Shown here piece after piece: positions 30,387 through 40,474 of a stretch of DNA of 64,000 bases. The position numbers and the translations under genes were made by a program. The first letter of the stretch is position 1. Each line of letters starts with the position of its first letter. The stretch is taken from NCBI GenBank assembly GCA_031127075.1, contig JARIFA010000002.1, forward strand, positions 1-64,000, in the 5' to 3' direction. Under the pieces are notes generated by a model. It made no database searches. It had not been told where the DNA came from and saw nothing but the letters and a program-made list of their open reading frames with translations. This DNA comes from Gemmatimonadota bacterium (GTDB lineage: Bacteria; Gemmatimonadota; Gemmatimonadetes; Gemmatimonadales; Gemmatimonadaceae).

Positions 30387-31128
30387 CGATCGCGTCCACC
30401 TGCACGACGATCGCCGTGATGTTGTCGAGTCCGCCTTTGGCGTTCGCCTCCGCGATCAGCGCATCGACCACCCGACCGGGGCCGGTGCGGGCGAGGAGGA
30501 GCTGCTGCAGACGCCCGTCCTCCACCATCCCCGTCAGGCCGTCGGAGGCCACGAGGAAGACATCCCCCGCTTGGGGCTCGCCGGCGAAGAGGTCGACGTC
30601 GACATCCTCGCTCGAGCCGACACAGCGCGTGATGACGTTGCTGTAGGGATGGTTCCGCGCCTGCTCGGGGGTGAGGAGGCCCGCATCGACCTGCTCCTGC
30701 ACGTACGAGTGATCCTTCGTGAGTTGCACGAGAGCCCCGTCCCGGAGGAGGTAGATCCGCGAATCCCCAATCTGGCCGATCAGGAACCCGTGGTCGGAGA
30801 CCAGGAGCACCGAGGCCGTCGTCCCCATCCCCTGCTTGTCCGCCTCGGCGAGCATCCGATCGTAGATGGCGCGGTTCGCCGCCTTGAGCGAGGCCTCGAG
30901 CCGCTTGGGCGCCTCCGATTCCGTCGCGGAGCCGAGCGCACCGAGTCCCTGCGCGACGATCTGGACGGCCATCTCGCTGGCGACCTCGCCGGCGGCGTGC
31001 CCCCCCATGCCGTCGGCGACGATGAAGATGCCTCGCCGCTCATCCGCGTCGGCGAAGAAATTGTCCTCGTTGCCGGCACGGACCATGCCGACGTGGGAGC
31101 GCGCGCAGACGCGGAGCTGAAGGCTCAA
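30367..31128 (-). CDS. PP2C-type serine/threonine protein phosphatase
   Basis: Metal-dependent protein phosphatase of 253 aa that would reverse Ser/Thr kinase signalling in the cytoplasm. All PP2C metal motifs are seen: RAGNEDNFF, FIVADGMGGHAAGE, GDSRIYLLRD, ASDGLTG and LDNITAIVV. The start is TTG at 31128. That choice gives the normal N-terminal strand (LQLRVCARSHVGMVR) and overlaps the stop of a 13-codon upstream ORF as TTGA. No kinase gene is in the window. Downstream it overlaps a small helical protein. Confidence 0.93.
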   Translation of the reverse strand: MSLQLRVCARSHVGMVRAGNEDNFFADADERRGIFIVADGMGGHAAGEVASEMAVQIVAQGLGALGSATESEAPKRLEASLKAANRAIYDRMLAEADKQGMGTTASVLLVSDHGFLIGQIGDSRIYLLRDGALVQLTKDHSYVQEQVDAGLLTPEQARNHPYSNVITRCVGSSEDVDVDLFAGEPQAGDVFLVASDGLTGMVEDGRLQQLLLARTGPGRVVDALIAEANAKGGLDNITAIVVQVDAIGEAAGG

Positions 31129-31166
31129 CGGCGGGCCGGGTCGCGGAGAGGTAACGATGCCATCAC
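31125..31166 (-). CDS. possible leaderless 13-codon upstream ORF of the PP2C gene
   Basis: GTG ATG GCA ... CGC CGT TGA: a short frame beginning seven bases after a TAGCTT hexamer and ending in TGA that overlaps the TTG start of the phosphatase (TTGA). It could be translated from the 5' end of a leaderless mRNA and pass ribosomes to the weak TTG start. The peptide would be about 13 residues. The case rests on geometry alone. Confidence 0.35.
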   Translation of the reverse strand: MMASLPLRDPARR

Positions 31167-31173
31167 GACGGGG

Positions 31174-31179
31174 AAGCTA
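31174..31179 (-). promoter_or_regulatory. -10 hexamer upstream of the PP2C gene
   Basis: TAGCTT on the minus strand; its TAG is also the stop codon of the upstream ABC exporter. Transcription would begin about where the short upstream ORF (GTG at 31166) starts. Confidence 0.45.
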
Positions 31180-33060
31180 CGGGACGGCCCGGGGGGACGG
31201 CAAGCGTTCCGCCTGACCCTCCAGCTCCGTGTCCCCCGCTTGCAATCTGGAGAGACGCGCGTACAGACCTCCCGCCGCCAGGAGGGACCGATGCGTCCCG
31301 CGCTCACGGACCTCCCCGTGATGCAACACCAGGATCTCCGTCGCCCCGACGATCGTGCTGAGGCGATGTGCGACCGCGATGGTGGTCCTTCCCTGCATCA
31401 GGGTCGCGAGCCCCTGCTGGATGGCCGCCTCGACCTCACTGTCGACCGCCGATGTCGCTTCATCGAGCACGAGCAACGCCGGGTCGGCGGCAATCGCCCG
31501 CGCGAAGGAGAGGAGCTGCCGCTCGCCGACGCTCAGGCTCGCCCCGCGCTCACCGAGCCGATGTGCATAGCCGTCCGGGAGGCGCGCGACCACGCGATCG
31601 GCACCGACCCGCGACGCGGCGGCACGGACCGCCGCGTCGTCGAGCGGGGCGGCGAGCCGGATGTTCGCGGCCACGTCGCCCGCGAAGAGGAAGATGTCCT
31701 GCTGCACGTACCCCACGATCCGGCGGAGTCGCCGTGCGGGGAGGTCGCGGATGTCGACCCCATCAACGCGGATCCGACCGCGCTGCGGATCATAAAAGCG
31801 CAGCAGGAGACTGACGATCGTCGACTTCCCCGCGCCGGTGTGCCCCACCAGGGCGAGCGTCTCGCCGGGCCGCACCGTGAAGCTCACGCCGCGCAGCACC
31901 CAACTCGACGCCGTCGCCGGCTCGGCATACGAGAACCAGACATCCTCGAACGTCACCGTCACGCCACGCCAGCGATCGCGATCCGAGGACAACCCCGCCG
32001 GTGACGACACCACGGCGGCGTCCGCACCGACGATTGACGCGGCACTCACCGCGACCTCCTCCGCCGCCGGCGTGTCGAGTAGCCCGAAGATCCGCTCCGC
32101 GCTCGCCATCGCCTGCTGCAACGTGTTGTACTTGTCGGAGAGGTCCTGCAGCGGCTGATAGAACCGACGCGCGAGCTGCAGGAAGGCCGCCACGGTCCCG
32201 ACCGTGAGGACCCCGCCGCCGACCCGTGGGGCCGCCGCGATGACGAGGCTCGCGAGCGCCACCGTCGTGAGTAACTCGATGGCGGGGAAATAGAGCGCAT
32301 AGACCGTGACCGACCGGAGGTGCGCCTCGAGATGCGCGCGGTCGAGCGCGACGAACCGCGCCGTCTCGTCCCGCTCACGTCCGAACAGCTGCACGACGCG
32401 CATCGCCGTCAGCCGCTCCTGCAGGAAGGCGTTGATCCGCGCGAGCCGACCGCGGATGTCGCGGTACGCGCTCCGCACGCGGCGCCGGAAGACGGCCGAC
32501 ACCCAGAGGATCCCCGGCACGACGAGATACGCGGCCAGCGCGAGACGCCAATCCACGACGACCATCAGGACCGTGATTGCCACGAGGGTGAAGAGATCCC
32601 CGAGTCCGGCGACCACCCCCGAGGTGAAGAGCTCGTTCAGCGACTCCACATCCGAGGTGACGCGCGTCACGACCCGACCCACGGGCGTCGTATCGAAGAA
32701 GCGGACCGGGAGCCGCTGCAGATGCGCGAAGCACGCGCGCCGCAGGTCGTGCATCACGCGTTGGCCGAGCTCCCCGGTCAGCACCGCCTGCAGGTACGCG
32801 CAGGCCACCTGCAACAGGAGCGCCCCGCACAGGAGGAGGACGGCGGAGCGGAGCGCCCCCGCGTCACCGGCGGGCACAGCGACGTCGATGACGTGCCGCG
32901 TGAGCATCGGCGGGACCAGTTGGAGCGCCCCGGCGACCAACAGGACCAGCACCGCCCCGACCGTGAGGCCGCGGTAGGGACGCGCCGACGCGAGCAACCG
33001 CCGCGCGAGGCGACGGTCGAAGGCGCGGCCGACGCGCTCGTCGTCCGGCGTGACGCTCAC
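31177..33060 (-). CDS. ABC exporter, fused membrane and ATPase domains
   Basis: Type I (MsbA/BmrA-like) half-transporter of about 627 aa. Six transmembrane helices occupy the first ~330 residues, then an ATPase domain with Walker [10 protein letters not shown], signature LSVGERQLL and Walker [13 protein letters not shown], and the H-loop in IAVAHRLST. Being fused, it would homodimerise or pair with a second half-transporter not seen here. Substrate unknown (lipid, peptide or drug). I prefer the GTG at 33060 ([11 protein letters not shown]): the track start at 33150 adds a Pro/Arg/His-rich stretch unlike a transporter N-terminus and crowds the uvrA promoter. Confidence 0.88.
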   Translation of the reverse strand: MSVTPDDERVGRAFDRRLARRLLASARPYRGLTVGAVLVLLVAGALQLVPPMLTRHVIDVAVPAGDAGALRSAVLLLCGALLLQVACAYLQAVLTGELGQRVMHDLRRACFAHLQRLPVRFFDTTPVGRVVTRVTSDVESLNELFTSGVVAGLGDLFTLVAITVLMVVVDWRLALAAYLVVPGILWVSAVFRRRVRSAYRDIRGRLARINAFLQERLTAMRVVQLFGRERDETARFVALDRAHLEAHLRSVTVYALYFPAIELLTTVALASLVIAAAPRVGGGVLTVGTVAAFLQLARRFYQPLQDLSDKYNTLQQAMASAERIFGLLDTPAAEEVAVSAASIVGADAAVVSSPAGLSSDRDRWRGVTVTFEDVWFSYAEPATASSWVLRGVSFTVRPGETLALVGHTGAGKSTIVSLLLRFYDPQRGRIRVDGVDIRDLPARRLRRIVGYVQQDIFLFAGDVAANIRLAAPLDDAAVRAAASRVGADRVVARLPDGYAHRLGERGASLSVGERQLLSFARAIAADPALLVLDEATSAVDSEVEAAIQQGLATLMQGRTTIAVAHRLSTIVGATEILVLHHGEVRERGTHRSLLAAGGLYARLSRLQAGDTELEGQAERLPSPRAVP

Positions 33061-33190
33061 CGCGGGGACGTGGCGGAGCGCCGCGCCGTGGCGGCGGACG
33101 AGGAGGAGCGGTGGGCGCGGCGGGCCATGGGGTGGATGCCGCAAACTCACCCGCCCACGGGGGCGACGCCACCCCTCCGGCGGGCCCCGC

Positions 33191-33196
33191 TAGCTT
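33191..33196 (+). promoter_or_regulatory. -10 hexamer of uvrA
   Basis: TAGCTT ten bases before the uvrA ATG; the predicted leader is about four bases. No LexA box was recognised in the short upstream region. Confidence 0.4.
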
Positions 33197-33206
33197 TCCC
33201 TTCCTG

Positions 33207-36065
33207 ATGAAGGACCGCATCACGATCCGAGGCGCCCGCCTCCACAACCTCAAGGACATCTCGGTCGACCTGCCGCGCGCGGCGGTCACCGTGGTGACCG
33301 GCCCGTCCGGCTCGGGGAAGTCGTCGCTCGCCTTCGACACGATCTACGCCGAGGGCCAGCGGCGCTACATCGAGTCGCTCTCGGCGTACGCCCGGCAGTT
33401 CCTCGAGCGGATGCCCAAGCCCGACGTCGACCTCATCGAGGGGCTCTCCCCCGCGGTCGCCATCGAGCAGAAGAACCCCACCCGGACCTCCCGCTCCACC
33501 GTGGGGACGGCGACGGAGATCTACGACTACCTCCGCCTCCTTTGGGCGCGGGTCGGCGACACGCATTGCCCGCACTGCGACCGCATCCTCCGCCCCGACA
33601 GCGCGGAGACCGTCGCCGACACCATCGCCGCCCTCCCGGCCGGCACGCGGCTCCACGTCACCTTCCCTTTCGCCCGCTCGGCGAAGCTCAAACACGCCGC
33701 GATCCTCGAGCACCTCCGCGCCAAGGGCTTCGTGCGTGCCGTGGTCGGGGGCGCGGTGCATCACCTCGACGACCTCACGAAGCCCAAGCCGAACCTCGGC
33801 ACGGCCAAGGAGGTCCTCGTCGTGACCGACCGGCTGGTGGTCGGCGACGGGGTCCGCTCGCGACTGACCGATGCGCTCGAGACCGCCTTCGCCGAGGGGG
33901 ACGGCGATGCCGTCATCGCGATCGGCGACGCCAGCGACACCGACGGCCTCACGCTGCGGCGCTTCACCACGCGATTCCGGTGCCCCGACGACGGACACGT
34001 CGCCCCGGCCCCCTCGCCGCAGCTCTTCTCCTTCAACAACCCGCGCGGCGCCTGCGGCACCTGCAACGGATTCGGCGCCACCCTCGAGTACGACGAAGCG
34101 CTGATTATCCCCTACCCAGATCGGTCGCTCCGTGACGGCGCGCTGCACCCGTGGACGATGCCGCGCTACGAAGGGAAGCGGCGCGCGCTCGCCGAGTTCG
34201 CCAAGCGCGAGGGGATTCCGATGGACCGCCCCTGGCAGACGCTCTCGGCGTCGCAGCGGAAGGCGCTGCTGCACGCGAAGACGAAGGGATACGTCGGGAT
34301 GTTGCCGTTCCTCGACGCCCTCGAACCCAAGAAGTACAAGCAGTACATCCGGGTCTTCCTGCGGCAGTACCAGGCGGCGCGCACCTGCGCCACCTGTGGC
34401 GGCACCAAGCTGCAGCCCGACGCGCTGCAGGTCCGAGTGGGGGGCACCCATATCGCCGCGGTGGCGGCGCTTCCCGTCGTCGAGCTGCGCGCTTGGGCGG
34501 ACGGACTCGCCCTCCGTCCCGCCGCGGCCGCCATCGCCGACCACATCCTGCGCGAGGCGCGCGACCGCATCGCCTTCCTCTGCGACGTCGGCCTCACCTA
34601 TCTCTCGCTCGACCGCGCGGCCCGCACCCTCTCCGGGGGCGAGGCACAGCGCATCGGACTCGCGAACGCACTCGGGGCCCGCCTCGTCGACACCTTGTAC
34701 GTTCTCGACGAGCCGAGCATCGGCCTGCACGCCCGCGACCTCGATCGTCTGCTCAGTCTCCTCGCGCGCCTCCGCGACGGCGGCAACACCGTCGTGATGG
34801 TGGAACACGACCTCGAGGCGATGCGGATGAGCGACTGGATGCTCGAGCTTGGCCCGGGCGCCGGGGCGCACGGCGGGCAGGTCGTCTTCAGCGGGCCGAT
34901 CGCCGACGCCGCCGACTCCCCGCTCACCGGCGGCTACCTGACCGGCACGCGAACGATCCCGCTCCCCGAGCGACGGCGGCGTGCCGGGCCGCAGTGGCTC
35001 ACCGTGACCGGGGCGCGCGCCCACACGCTGCAGGGCGTCACCGCGCGCATTCCGCTCGGCACGCTCACCTGCGTCACCGGCGTCTCGGGGTCCGGGAAGA
35101 GCACCTTGGTGCACGACGTGCTCTATCGCGCGCTCGAGCAGCGGCTGACCGGGGAGCACACGGCGCGGTTGCACCTCGGCGAACAGGTCGGAGCCTACGA
35201 CGACCTCGCCGGCTGGGAGGCCCTGTCGGAGGTCGTCCTCGTCGACCAAGAGCCGATCGGTCGGTCGCCGCGCTCGAATCCCGTGACCTATGTGAAGGCC
35301 TTCGACGAGATCCGCCGGATCTTCGCCGACGTGCCGCTCGCCCGGCAGCGGCGGTACACGGCCGGCACCTTCTCGTTCAATGTAGCCGGTGGCCGCTGCG
35401 ACGCCTGCGAGGGCGCCGGCGCCCTCGAAGTCGAGATGGTCTTCATGGCCGACGTCTTCGTGCCCTGCGAGACGTGCGGCGGGACGCGCTACAAGCCCGA
35501 GGTGCTCGACGTCACCTACTTCGGCAAACGCATCACCGACGTCCTCGAGATGACCATCGACGAGGCGATCCGCTTCTTCCCGCACGAAGAGAAGCTCGGG
35601 CAGGCGCTCTGGCAGGTGCAGCAGGTCGGCCTCGGCTACCTCCGGCTCGGCCAGCCCGCGACGACGCTCTCCGGCGGCGAGGCGCAGCGACTCAAAATCG
35701 CGCGCGAGCTGATCACCGCCGCGAAGTCGCGGGGACGGAAGCTCTATCTGCTCGACGAGCCGACGACGGGCCTCCATCCGCGCGACATCGAGGTGCTCTG
35801 TGGCGTGCTCGACCGGCTCGTGGACGCGGGGCATACGGTGGTGCTGATCGAGCACAACCTCGACGTGATCAAACGCGCCGACTGGATCGTGGACCTCGGC
35901 CCTGATGGCGGGAGCGGCGGAGGACAGGTGGTGGCGATGGGGCCCCCGGAGGCCATCGTCGGCGTCGCGGCGTCGCACACGGGACGGTTCCTGGCGCCGC
36001 TGCTCGGGAGCCCGTCCGAACCGCCCACCGCAGCTTCCCGGACCGCGCCGAAGCGGCGGCGCTGA
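33207..36065 (+). CDS. uvrA: excinuclease ABC subunit A
   Basis: Damage-recognition ATPase of nucleotide excision repair, 952 aa, the usual size. Both ABC modules are complete: Walker [12 protein letters not shown] and [11 protein letters not shown]; signatures [11 protein letters not shown] and [11 protein letters not shown]. The major zinc module (CDACEGAG ... CETCGG) is intact. The first zinc finger is altered: CPDDGH replaces the usual CxxC before [14 protein letters not shown] chose ATG 33207 ([18 protein letters not shown]), which matches the family; the longer track start is rejected. tRNA-Asn follows. Confidence 0.97.
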   Translation: MKDRITIRGARLHNLKDISVDLPRAAVTVVTGPSGSGKSSLAFDTIYAEGQRRYIESLSAYARQFLERMPKPDVDLIEGLSPAVAIEQKNPTRTSRSTVGTATEIYDYLRLLWARVGDTHCPHCDRILRPDSAETVADTIAALPAGTRLHVTFPFARSAKLKHAAILEHLRAKGFVRAVVGGAVHHLDDLTKPKPNLGTAKEVLVVTDRLVVGDGVRSRLTDALETAFAEGDGDAVIAIGDASDTDGLTLRRFTTRFRCPDDGHVAPAPSPQLFSFNNPRGACGTCNGFGATLEYDEALIIPYPDRSLRDGALHPWTMPRYEGKRRALAEFAKREGIPMDRPWQTLSASQRKALLHAKTKGYVGMLPFLDALEPKKYKQYIRVFLRQYQAARTCATCGGTKLQPDALQVRVGGTHIAAVAALPVVELRAWADGLALRPAAAAIADHILREARDRIAFLCDVGLTYLSLDRAARTLSGGEAQRIGLANALGARLVDTLYVLDEPSIGLHARDLDRLLSLLARLRDGGNTVVMVEHDLEAMRMSDWMLELGPGAGAHGGQVVFSGPIADAADSPLTGGYLTGTRTIPLPERRRRAGPQWLTVTGARAHTLQGVTARIPLGTLTCVTGVSGSGKSTLVHDVLYRALEQRLTGEHTARLHLGEQVGAYDDLAGWEALSEVVLVDQEPIGRSPRSNPVTYVKAFDEIRRIFADVPLARQRRYTAGTFSFNVAGGRCDACEGAGALEVEMVFMADVFVPCETCGGTRYKPEVLDVTYFGKRITDVLEMTIDEAIRFFPHEEKLGQALWQVQQVGLGYLRLGQPATTLSGGEAQRLKIARELITAAKSRGRKLYLLDEPTTGLHPRDIEVLCGVLDRLVDAGHTVVLIEHNLDVIKRADWIVDLGPDGGSGGGQVVAMGPPEAIVGVAASHTGRFLAPLLGSPSEPPTAASRTAPKRRR

Positions 36066-36111
36066 GGGCCGGCGCCCCGGGTGCGGGCGCGACCCGACTC
36101 GCTGGACAGGG

Positions 36112-36140
36112 TTGAAGCCCTCCGAGGCGCCGACTAGGTT
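36112..36140 (+). promoter_or_regulatory. tRNA-Asn promoter
   Basis: TTGAAG, a 17-base spacer and TAGGTT, ending ten bases before the first base of tRNA-Asn. This is the best-anchored promoter in the window because the RNA 5' end is known from structure. Confidence 0.7.
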
Positions 36141-36150
36141 TTTGGGTTCT

Positions 36151-36223
36151 GGCCGCGTAGCTCAGCTGGTAGAGCAGGTGACTGTTAATCACCGGGTCAC
36201 AGGTTCGAGTCCTGTCGCGGTCG
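36151..36223 (+). tRNA. tRNA-Asn (GTT)
   Basis: A complete cloverleaf of 73 bases. The acceptor stem GGCCGCG pairs with CGCGGTC, the D arm has GCTCAGCTGGTAGAGC, the anticodon loop is CTGTTAA with GTT at 36184-36186, and the T loop is GGTTCGAGTCC. CCA is not encoded. A strong hairpin follows. Confidence 0.98.
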
Positions 36224-36229
36224 CTCCAC

Positions 36230-36266
36230 GAAGGGCCTGACGCGCCACGCGCGCGTCGGGCCCTTC
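36230..36266 (+). terminator. hairpin after tRNA-Asn
   Basis: A 16-bp stem (GAAGGGCCTGACGCGC / GCGCGTCGGGCCCTTC, one G-T pair) with a five-base loop, six bases after the tRNA end. No T-run follows. It would separate the tRNA from the SDR gene. Confidence 0.7.
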
Positions 36267-36372
36267 GTCGTGACGGCGCCGTTTGGCCCTCGGTCGCACG
36301 TGGGCCAAGCCCGACGCCCCCGGCGATGCCCGACCGGCGGAACTCCCGCCCCGATTCGCTCGTTCCTCGCCC

Positions 36373-37128
36373 ATGTCCACTTCTTCGCTGCAACAGGCCG
36401 GCGCCTTCGTCATTCTCGGGGCGACCGGCGGCATCGGTTCCGCGATCGCGCGCACCCTCGCCGCTGACGGCGCCTCGCTCGTGCTCGCCGGCCGCTCGCT
36501 GGAACGCCTCCACCCGCTCGCCGAGGAGCTGCAGGCCACGGCCGAGCAGGTCGAGGCCTCCGACTTCGCCGCGGTCGAGACGCTGCTGAGCACCGCCCGC
36601 GAGCGCCACGGGCGCGTCGCCGGCGTCGTGAACGCCGTCGGCTCCATCCTCCTCAAGCCCGCGCACCTCACGAGTGAGGCGGAACTGGCTGAGACGCTCC
36701 GCCTCAACCTGCAGACCGCCTTCGCCGCCGTACGCGCCGCCGGCCGCGTGATGACCGACGGCGGGAGCGTCCTGCTCTTCTCGAGCGCGGCGGCCGAGGC
36801 GGGGCTCCCCAACCACGAGGCGATCGCCGCCGCGAAGGGGGCGGTCGCGGGACTCGTCCGGAGCGCGGCGGCGACGTATGCGCCACGAAAGCTTCGGGTG
36901 AACGCCCTCGCCCCGGGTCTCGTCGCGACCCCGCTGGCGGCGCGCATCACCGGGAATCCGGCTTCACTCGCTGCCTCGGTCGCGATGCACCCGGCGGGCC
37001 GCATCGGGTCACCGGAGGATCTCGTCGCGCCGGCTCGGTGGCTGCTCAATCCCGCGAGCGACTGGGTGACGGGTCAGGTGATTCCGGTGGACGGCGGGAT
37101 GGCACGACTGCGCACGCCGACGCGCTGA
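36373..37128 (+). CDS. short-chain dehydrogenase/reductase lacking the catalytic Tyr
   Basis: Rossmann-fold SDR of 251 aa. The cofactor motif GATGGIGSAIA and the NAVGS strand (NNAG equivalent) are present, and the catalytic-Ser strand reads LLFSSAAAEAG. The YxxxK motif reads IAAAK: the Tyr is replaced by Ile, while Lys is kept. The C-terminus RIGSPEDLVAPARWLL ... VIPVDGG is typical SDR. Either the protein is non-catalytic (binding or regulatory) or it uses another acid. Start at 36373 (MSTSSLQQAG); upstream codons of the track ORF lie in the tRNA-terminator region. Confidence 0.85.
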   Translation: MSTSSLQQAGAFVILGATGGIGSAIARTLAADGASLVLAGRSLERLHPLAEELQATAEQVEASDFAAVETLLSTARERHGRVAGVVNAVGSILLKPAHLTSEAELAETLRLNLQTAFAAVRAAGRVMTDGGSVLLFSSAAAEAGLPNHEAIAAAKGAVAGLVRSAAATYAPRKLRVNALAPGLVATPLAARITGNPASLAASVAMHPAGRIGSPEDLVAPARWLLNPASDWVTGQVIPVDGGMARLRTPTR

Positions 37129-37202
37129 CCCGCCGGCGACGCACCTGACGACACCTGGCGTGCCCCGCATGGTCGCCGCGACACCCCACCCCGGCGGCAA
37201 TC

Positions 37203-37208
37203 TATATT
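37203..37208 (+). promoter_or_regulatory. -10 hexamer of a leaderless purEK promoter
   Basis: TATATT followed by six bases and the ATG of purE. The predicted transcript start falls on the start codon. No PurR-like operator was recognised. Confidence 0.5.
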
Positions 37209-37214
37209 TCCCCT

Positions 37215-37709
37215 ATGACCGCCTCGCCCGCCCCGATCGTCGGCGTCATCATGGGCTCGAAGACCGACTACGAGACCCTCGCGCCCGCCTGCGAACTCCT
37301 CGCCGAGCTCGGCGTCCCGCACGAGGTGAAGGTCGTCTCGGCGCACCGGACCCCCGATGAGATGTTCGCCTACGCCGAGGCCGCCGAGGGCCGCGGGCTC
37401 CTCGTGATCATCGCCGGCGCGGGCGGGGCGGCGCACCTGCCAGGGATGGTAGCCTCCAAGACCCTCGTCCCCGTGCTGGGTGTGCCGGTGAACGTCACCG
37501 CGCTCAACGGGATCGACGCCCTCCTCTCGATCGTGCAGATGCCGGCCGGTGTCCCGGTCGGCACCCTCGCCATCGGGAAGCCCGGCGCGACGAACGCGGC
37601 CGTCCTCGCCGCGGAGATTGTCGGCGCGCACCATCCCGCGATCCGCGAGCGACTCCGCGCGTGGCGCATGGCCCGCGCCGACGCCGTCCGCGCCCAGACG
37701 CTGCCGTGA
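37215..37709 (+). CDS. purE: N5-carboxyaminoimidazole ribonucleotide mutase
   Basis: Class I PurE, 164 aa, purine biosynthesis step converting N5-CAIR to CAIR. The family signature is complete: [37 protein letters not shown] and the C-terminal [14 protein letters not shown]. It overlaps purK by four bases (GTGA), so the two steps are coupled. Confidence 0.97.
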   Translation: MTASPAPIVGVIMGSKTDYETLAPACELLAELGVPHEVKVVSAHRTPDEMFAYAEAAEGRGLLVIIAGAGGAAHLPGMVASKTLVPVLGVPVNVTALNGIDALLSIVQMPAGVPVGTLAIGKPGATNAAVLAAEIVGAHHPAIRERLRAWRMARADAVRAQTLP

Positions 37710-38842
37710 CCGGCGCGCCCGTCCCACCGGGCGCGACCCTCGGATTCCTCGGGGGAGGCCAGCTCGGCCGCATGACCGCGATCGCGGCACGGACGATGGG
37801 GTACGACATCCGTGTCCTCGACCCCGAACGCGAGTGCCCCGCCCGCCCCGTCGCGGCCCACGTCATCACCGCCCCGTGGGCGGACGCCGCGGCCGCCGCA
37901 GAGCTCGCCCGGGGCTGCGCGGCCGTCACGCTCGAGATCGAGCAGATCCCCCGCCCCTCCCTCGAGGCGGTCGCCGCCATCGCGCCGCTCGCACCCGGCG
38001 TCGAGGCCGTCGTCACCATTCAGGAGCGCGCCCGCCAGAAGGAATGGCTGCGCGCGAACGACTTCCCCCTCGGCCCGTTCCACACCGTGCGAGACGCCGA
38101 CGCCACGGCGAGCGCCGTCTCGGCGCTGGGGCCGTCGATCGTGAAGAGCGCGATGGGAGGCTATGACGGGCGCGGCCAGGTGCGCGTCCGCACCGCCGAG
38201 GAAGGCGCCGCCGCCTTCACGCGCCTCGGCGCCCCGGTCTGCGTGGTCGAAGCCTTCCTCGACCTCGATCACGAAGTCAGCGTGCTCGTCGCCCGACGTG
38301 CCGATGGTCTCGCGGTCTCGTATCCGACGTCGCGCAATCACCACACCGATGGCGTCCTCACCTGGGCCGTGACCCCGTCCGGGGTCGACGCCAAGCGGGA
38401 GGCGGAGGCGCAGCAGCTCGCGCTCGCCATCGCCGATCGTCTCGACATCGTCGGACTCCTCGCGGTGGAGATGTTCGTCCTCCGCGACGGCACCTTGCTC
38501 GTGAACGAGCTCGCGCCGCGCCCGCACAACACCTTCCACCACTCGGAGCGCGCGCACCCGACGAGCCAGTTCGAACAGCTTGTGCGCGCCATCTGCGGGC
38601 TCCCGCTGGGCGCCACCGAGGTCGTGCGTCCCGCGGCGATCCACAACCTCCTCGGTGACCTCTGGTCCGACGGTGAACCGCCGTTCGCCGCAGCGATGCG
38701 GATCCCCGGCGTGCGGGTGCACCTCTACGGCAAGAAGGAGGCACGCCCGGGACGGAAGATGGGTCACCTCTCCGCCGACGGCAGCACGCCCGAGGAAGCG
38801 CTCGCCCGCGTCCTCGAGGCCTACCGCGCGCTGGCCCGCTGA
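37706..38842 (+). CDS. purK: N5-carboxyaminoimidazole ribonucleotide synthase
   Basis: ATP-grasp enzyme of 378 aa that carboxylates AIR using bicarbonate and ATP, feeding Pur[13 protein letters not shown] opens the preATP-grasp domain. VEIEQIP, the ATP-binding [11 protein letters not shown] and the metal/substrate segment [17 protein letters not shown] are present. GTG start overlapping the purE stop; the track start is upstream inside purE. A split-barrel gene follows after 14 bases. Confidence 0.96.
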   Translation: MTGAPVPPGATLGFLGGGQLGRMTAIAARTMGYDIRVLDPERECPARPVAAHVITAPWADAAAAAELARGCAAVTLEIEQIPRPSLEAVAAIAPLAPGVEAVVTIQERARQKEWLRANDFPLGPFHTVRDADATASAVSALGPSIVKSAMGGYDGRGQVRVRTAEEGAAAFTRLGAPVCVVEAFLDLDHEVSVLVARRADGLAVSYPTSRNHHTDGVLTWAVTPSGVDAKREAEAQQLALAIADRLDIVGLLAVEMFVLRDGTLLVNELAPRPHNTFHHSERAHPTSQFEQLVRAICGLPLGATEVVRPAAIHNLLGDLWSDGEPPFAAAMRIPGVRVHLYGKKEARPGRKMGHLSADGSTPEEALARVLEAYRALAR

Positions 38843-38856
38843 CCGGGCACGCCCCG

Positions 38857-39306
38857 ATGCCGACGCCCACCCCGACCTTCCGTGAACTGACGCGCGACGA
38901 GTGCATCGCCCTGCTCGACCGGCATCAGGTGGGGCGACTCGCCTTCTCGCAACGCGAGCGGCTCGACGTCGAGCCCATCCACTACGTGCATCTCGACGGC
39001 TGGCTCTATGGCCGCACGCAGCCGGGCACCAAGCTCGAGGTCCTGCTGCACAACCGGTGGGTCGCGTTCGAGGTGGACGAGGTCGACGCCTTGTTCGACT
39101 GGCGATCGGTCGTGGTCCGGGGGGGGCTCTATCTCCTCCGTGCAGAAGGCAGCGATGTCGAGCGGGAGCGGTATGCCCAAGGCATCGCAGCGGTGCGCCG
39201 CCTCATCCCGGAGGCGTTCACCCCGCGCGATCCGACACCCGAGCGCGCCATCCTCTTCCGGATCCACGTGGATGAGATGAGCGGGCGCGCGGCCGCTACG
39301 GCCTGA
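38857..39306 (+). CDS. pyridoxamine 5'-phosphate oxidase-like flavin-binding protein
   Basis: Split-barrel protein of 149 aa (PNPOx-like / nitroimidazole-resistance type). The pattern HQVGRLAFSQRERLDVEPIHYVHLDGWLYGRT followed by LEVLLHNRWVAFEVDE is typical of single-domain FMN- or haem-binding barrels with unassigned substrates. It is probably cytoplasmic. It may be read through from purK. Its 3' end overlaps the convergent P1 peptidase by 11 bases. Confidence 0.8.
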   Translation: MPTPTPTFRELTRDECIALLDRHQVGRLAFSQRERLDVEPIHYVHLDGWLYGRTQPGTKLEVLLHNRWVAFEVDEVDALFDWRSVVVRGGLYLLRAEGSDVERERYAQGIAAVRRLIPEAFTPRDPTPERAILFRIHVDEMSGRAAATA

Positions 39307-40468
39307 TCCCCCGCCGCGCGAGCTCCTCGCGCACGCGATTCAGCGGGATCGCCTCCACCGTGCGTCCGTTCCCGGTCACGGACGTCGCCATGAAGAGGGA
39401 GTTGTACACCGCCTCCTCGACCGCCTCCACGGTCGCCTGGAACAGGGCGCTCATCTCCTCGTTCGCGAGCGCGGTGGTCGTGAGCCGCGTGGCGTCGGAC
39501 GCCCGGCGGACGGACGGGGCCGTCGAGAAGGCGAGGGCGTAGTCGCCGCTGCCGTTCGACGCCGAACTGCCGGTGCGCCCCAGGCCCATCATCGCGCGCG
39601 ACGCCACCCGACCGAGGTTGCGGTCGTCGAGCGGCGCGTCGGTCGCGATGACGATGATCACCGACCCGTCGCCACGGTCATCCGCCGGCCCGGGCACCTC
39701 GCGCTGGAAGGCGTAGCGCCCCAACGCCTGCCCCACGGGGGCACCCAGCACCTGTAGGACGCCCCCGAAGTTCGACTGCACGAGCACCCCGATGGTCCAT
39801 CCCCCGAGCGCCGTGGGGAGGACCCGCGAGGCGGTGCCGATGCCGCCTTTCCAGCCGAAGGCGATGGTGCCCGTCCCGGCGCCGACACTCCCCTCCTGCA
39901 CCTCGCCGGATCGCGCGCCCTCGAGGGCCGCGCGCACGACCGCCTCGGTGACCGGACGCGCCCGGATATCGTTCAGGCCGCCGTCGTTCGTCTCGCCGAC
40001 AACCGGGTTGATCGAGCGCACTCCCTCCATGCCGGGCTGGGCGAGCAGCCAGGCCGCCATCGCATCCGCCGCCTTCCAGACGCACAGCGTGCAGGTGAGG
40101 AGGATCGGCGTCTCGAGCTCCCCAAGCTCCGTCAGCTGCGTCGCCCCGATGAACTTGCCGAACCCGTTCCCGACGTGCAGCGCCGCCGGCACGCGCGAGC
40201 GATACGGGTTCTCGCCGTGCGGCAGGATTGCCGTGACGCCAGTCCGGATCGCCGCCCCCTCCACGACGGTGACCTGTCCGACGCGCACCCCCGCGACATC
40301 GGTGATCGCGTTGAGGGCGCCCGGCGCAAAGATCCCCGGCGCCACGCCGAGCGCCCGCGCGCGCGACCGAACCTCCTGCGCGTCGAGGGGTGCCCGCGGG
40401 ACGAAGGGGACGATGGCGAGGAGCATCGAGGTCAGGCGGGCTGTCCGCCACCACCGGGAGCGCGTCAT
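39296..40468 (-). CDS. P1 family peptidase (DmpA-like)
   Basis: Exported N-terminal-nucleophile hydrolase of 390 aa. A signal peptide (SMLLAIVPFVPRAPLDAQ) is followed by the DmpA fold: GVAPGIFAPGALNAITDVAGV, NPVVGETNDGGLND, then the autocleavage/nucleophile region AFGWKGGIGTASR. Family members are aminopeptidases of D- or beta-amino-acid peptides; they self-cleave into two chains. Substrate here unknown. The ATG at 40468 gives a clean signal peptide; the longer track start runs into divergent holB. Only 18 bases separate the two start codons. Confidence 0.9.
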   Translation of the reverse strand: MTRSRWWRTARLTSMLLAIVPFVPRAPLDAQEVRSRARALGVAPGIFAPGALNAITDVAGVRVGQVTVVEGAAIRTGVTAILPHGENPYRSRVPAALHVGNGFGKFIGATQLTELGELETPILLTCTLCVWKAADAMAAWLLAQPGMEGVRSINPVVGETNDGGLNDIRARPVTEAVVRAALEGARSGEVQEGSVGAGTGTIAFGWKGGIGTASRVLPTALGGWTIGVLVQSNFGGVLQVLGAPVGQALGRYAFQREVPGPADDRGDGSVIIVIATDAPLDDRNLGRVASRAMMGLGRTGSSASNGSGDYALAFSTAPSVRRASDATRLTTTALANEEMSALFQATVEAVEEAVYNSLFMATSVTGNGRTVEAIPLNRVREELARRGIRP

Positions 40469-40474
40469 GGGACG

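Noticed and set aside
33061-33150. Longer N-terminus of the ABC exporter
   Set aside because: Pro/Arg/His-rich with no similarity to exporter N-termini; a GTG at 33060 gives a normal protein.
33147-35978. 943-aa minus-strand ORF opposite uvrA
   Set aside because: uvrA motifs on plus are unequivocal; the antisense frame has no recognisable protein features.
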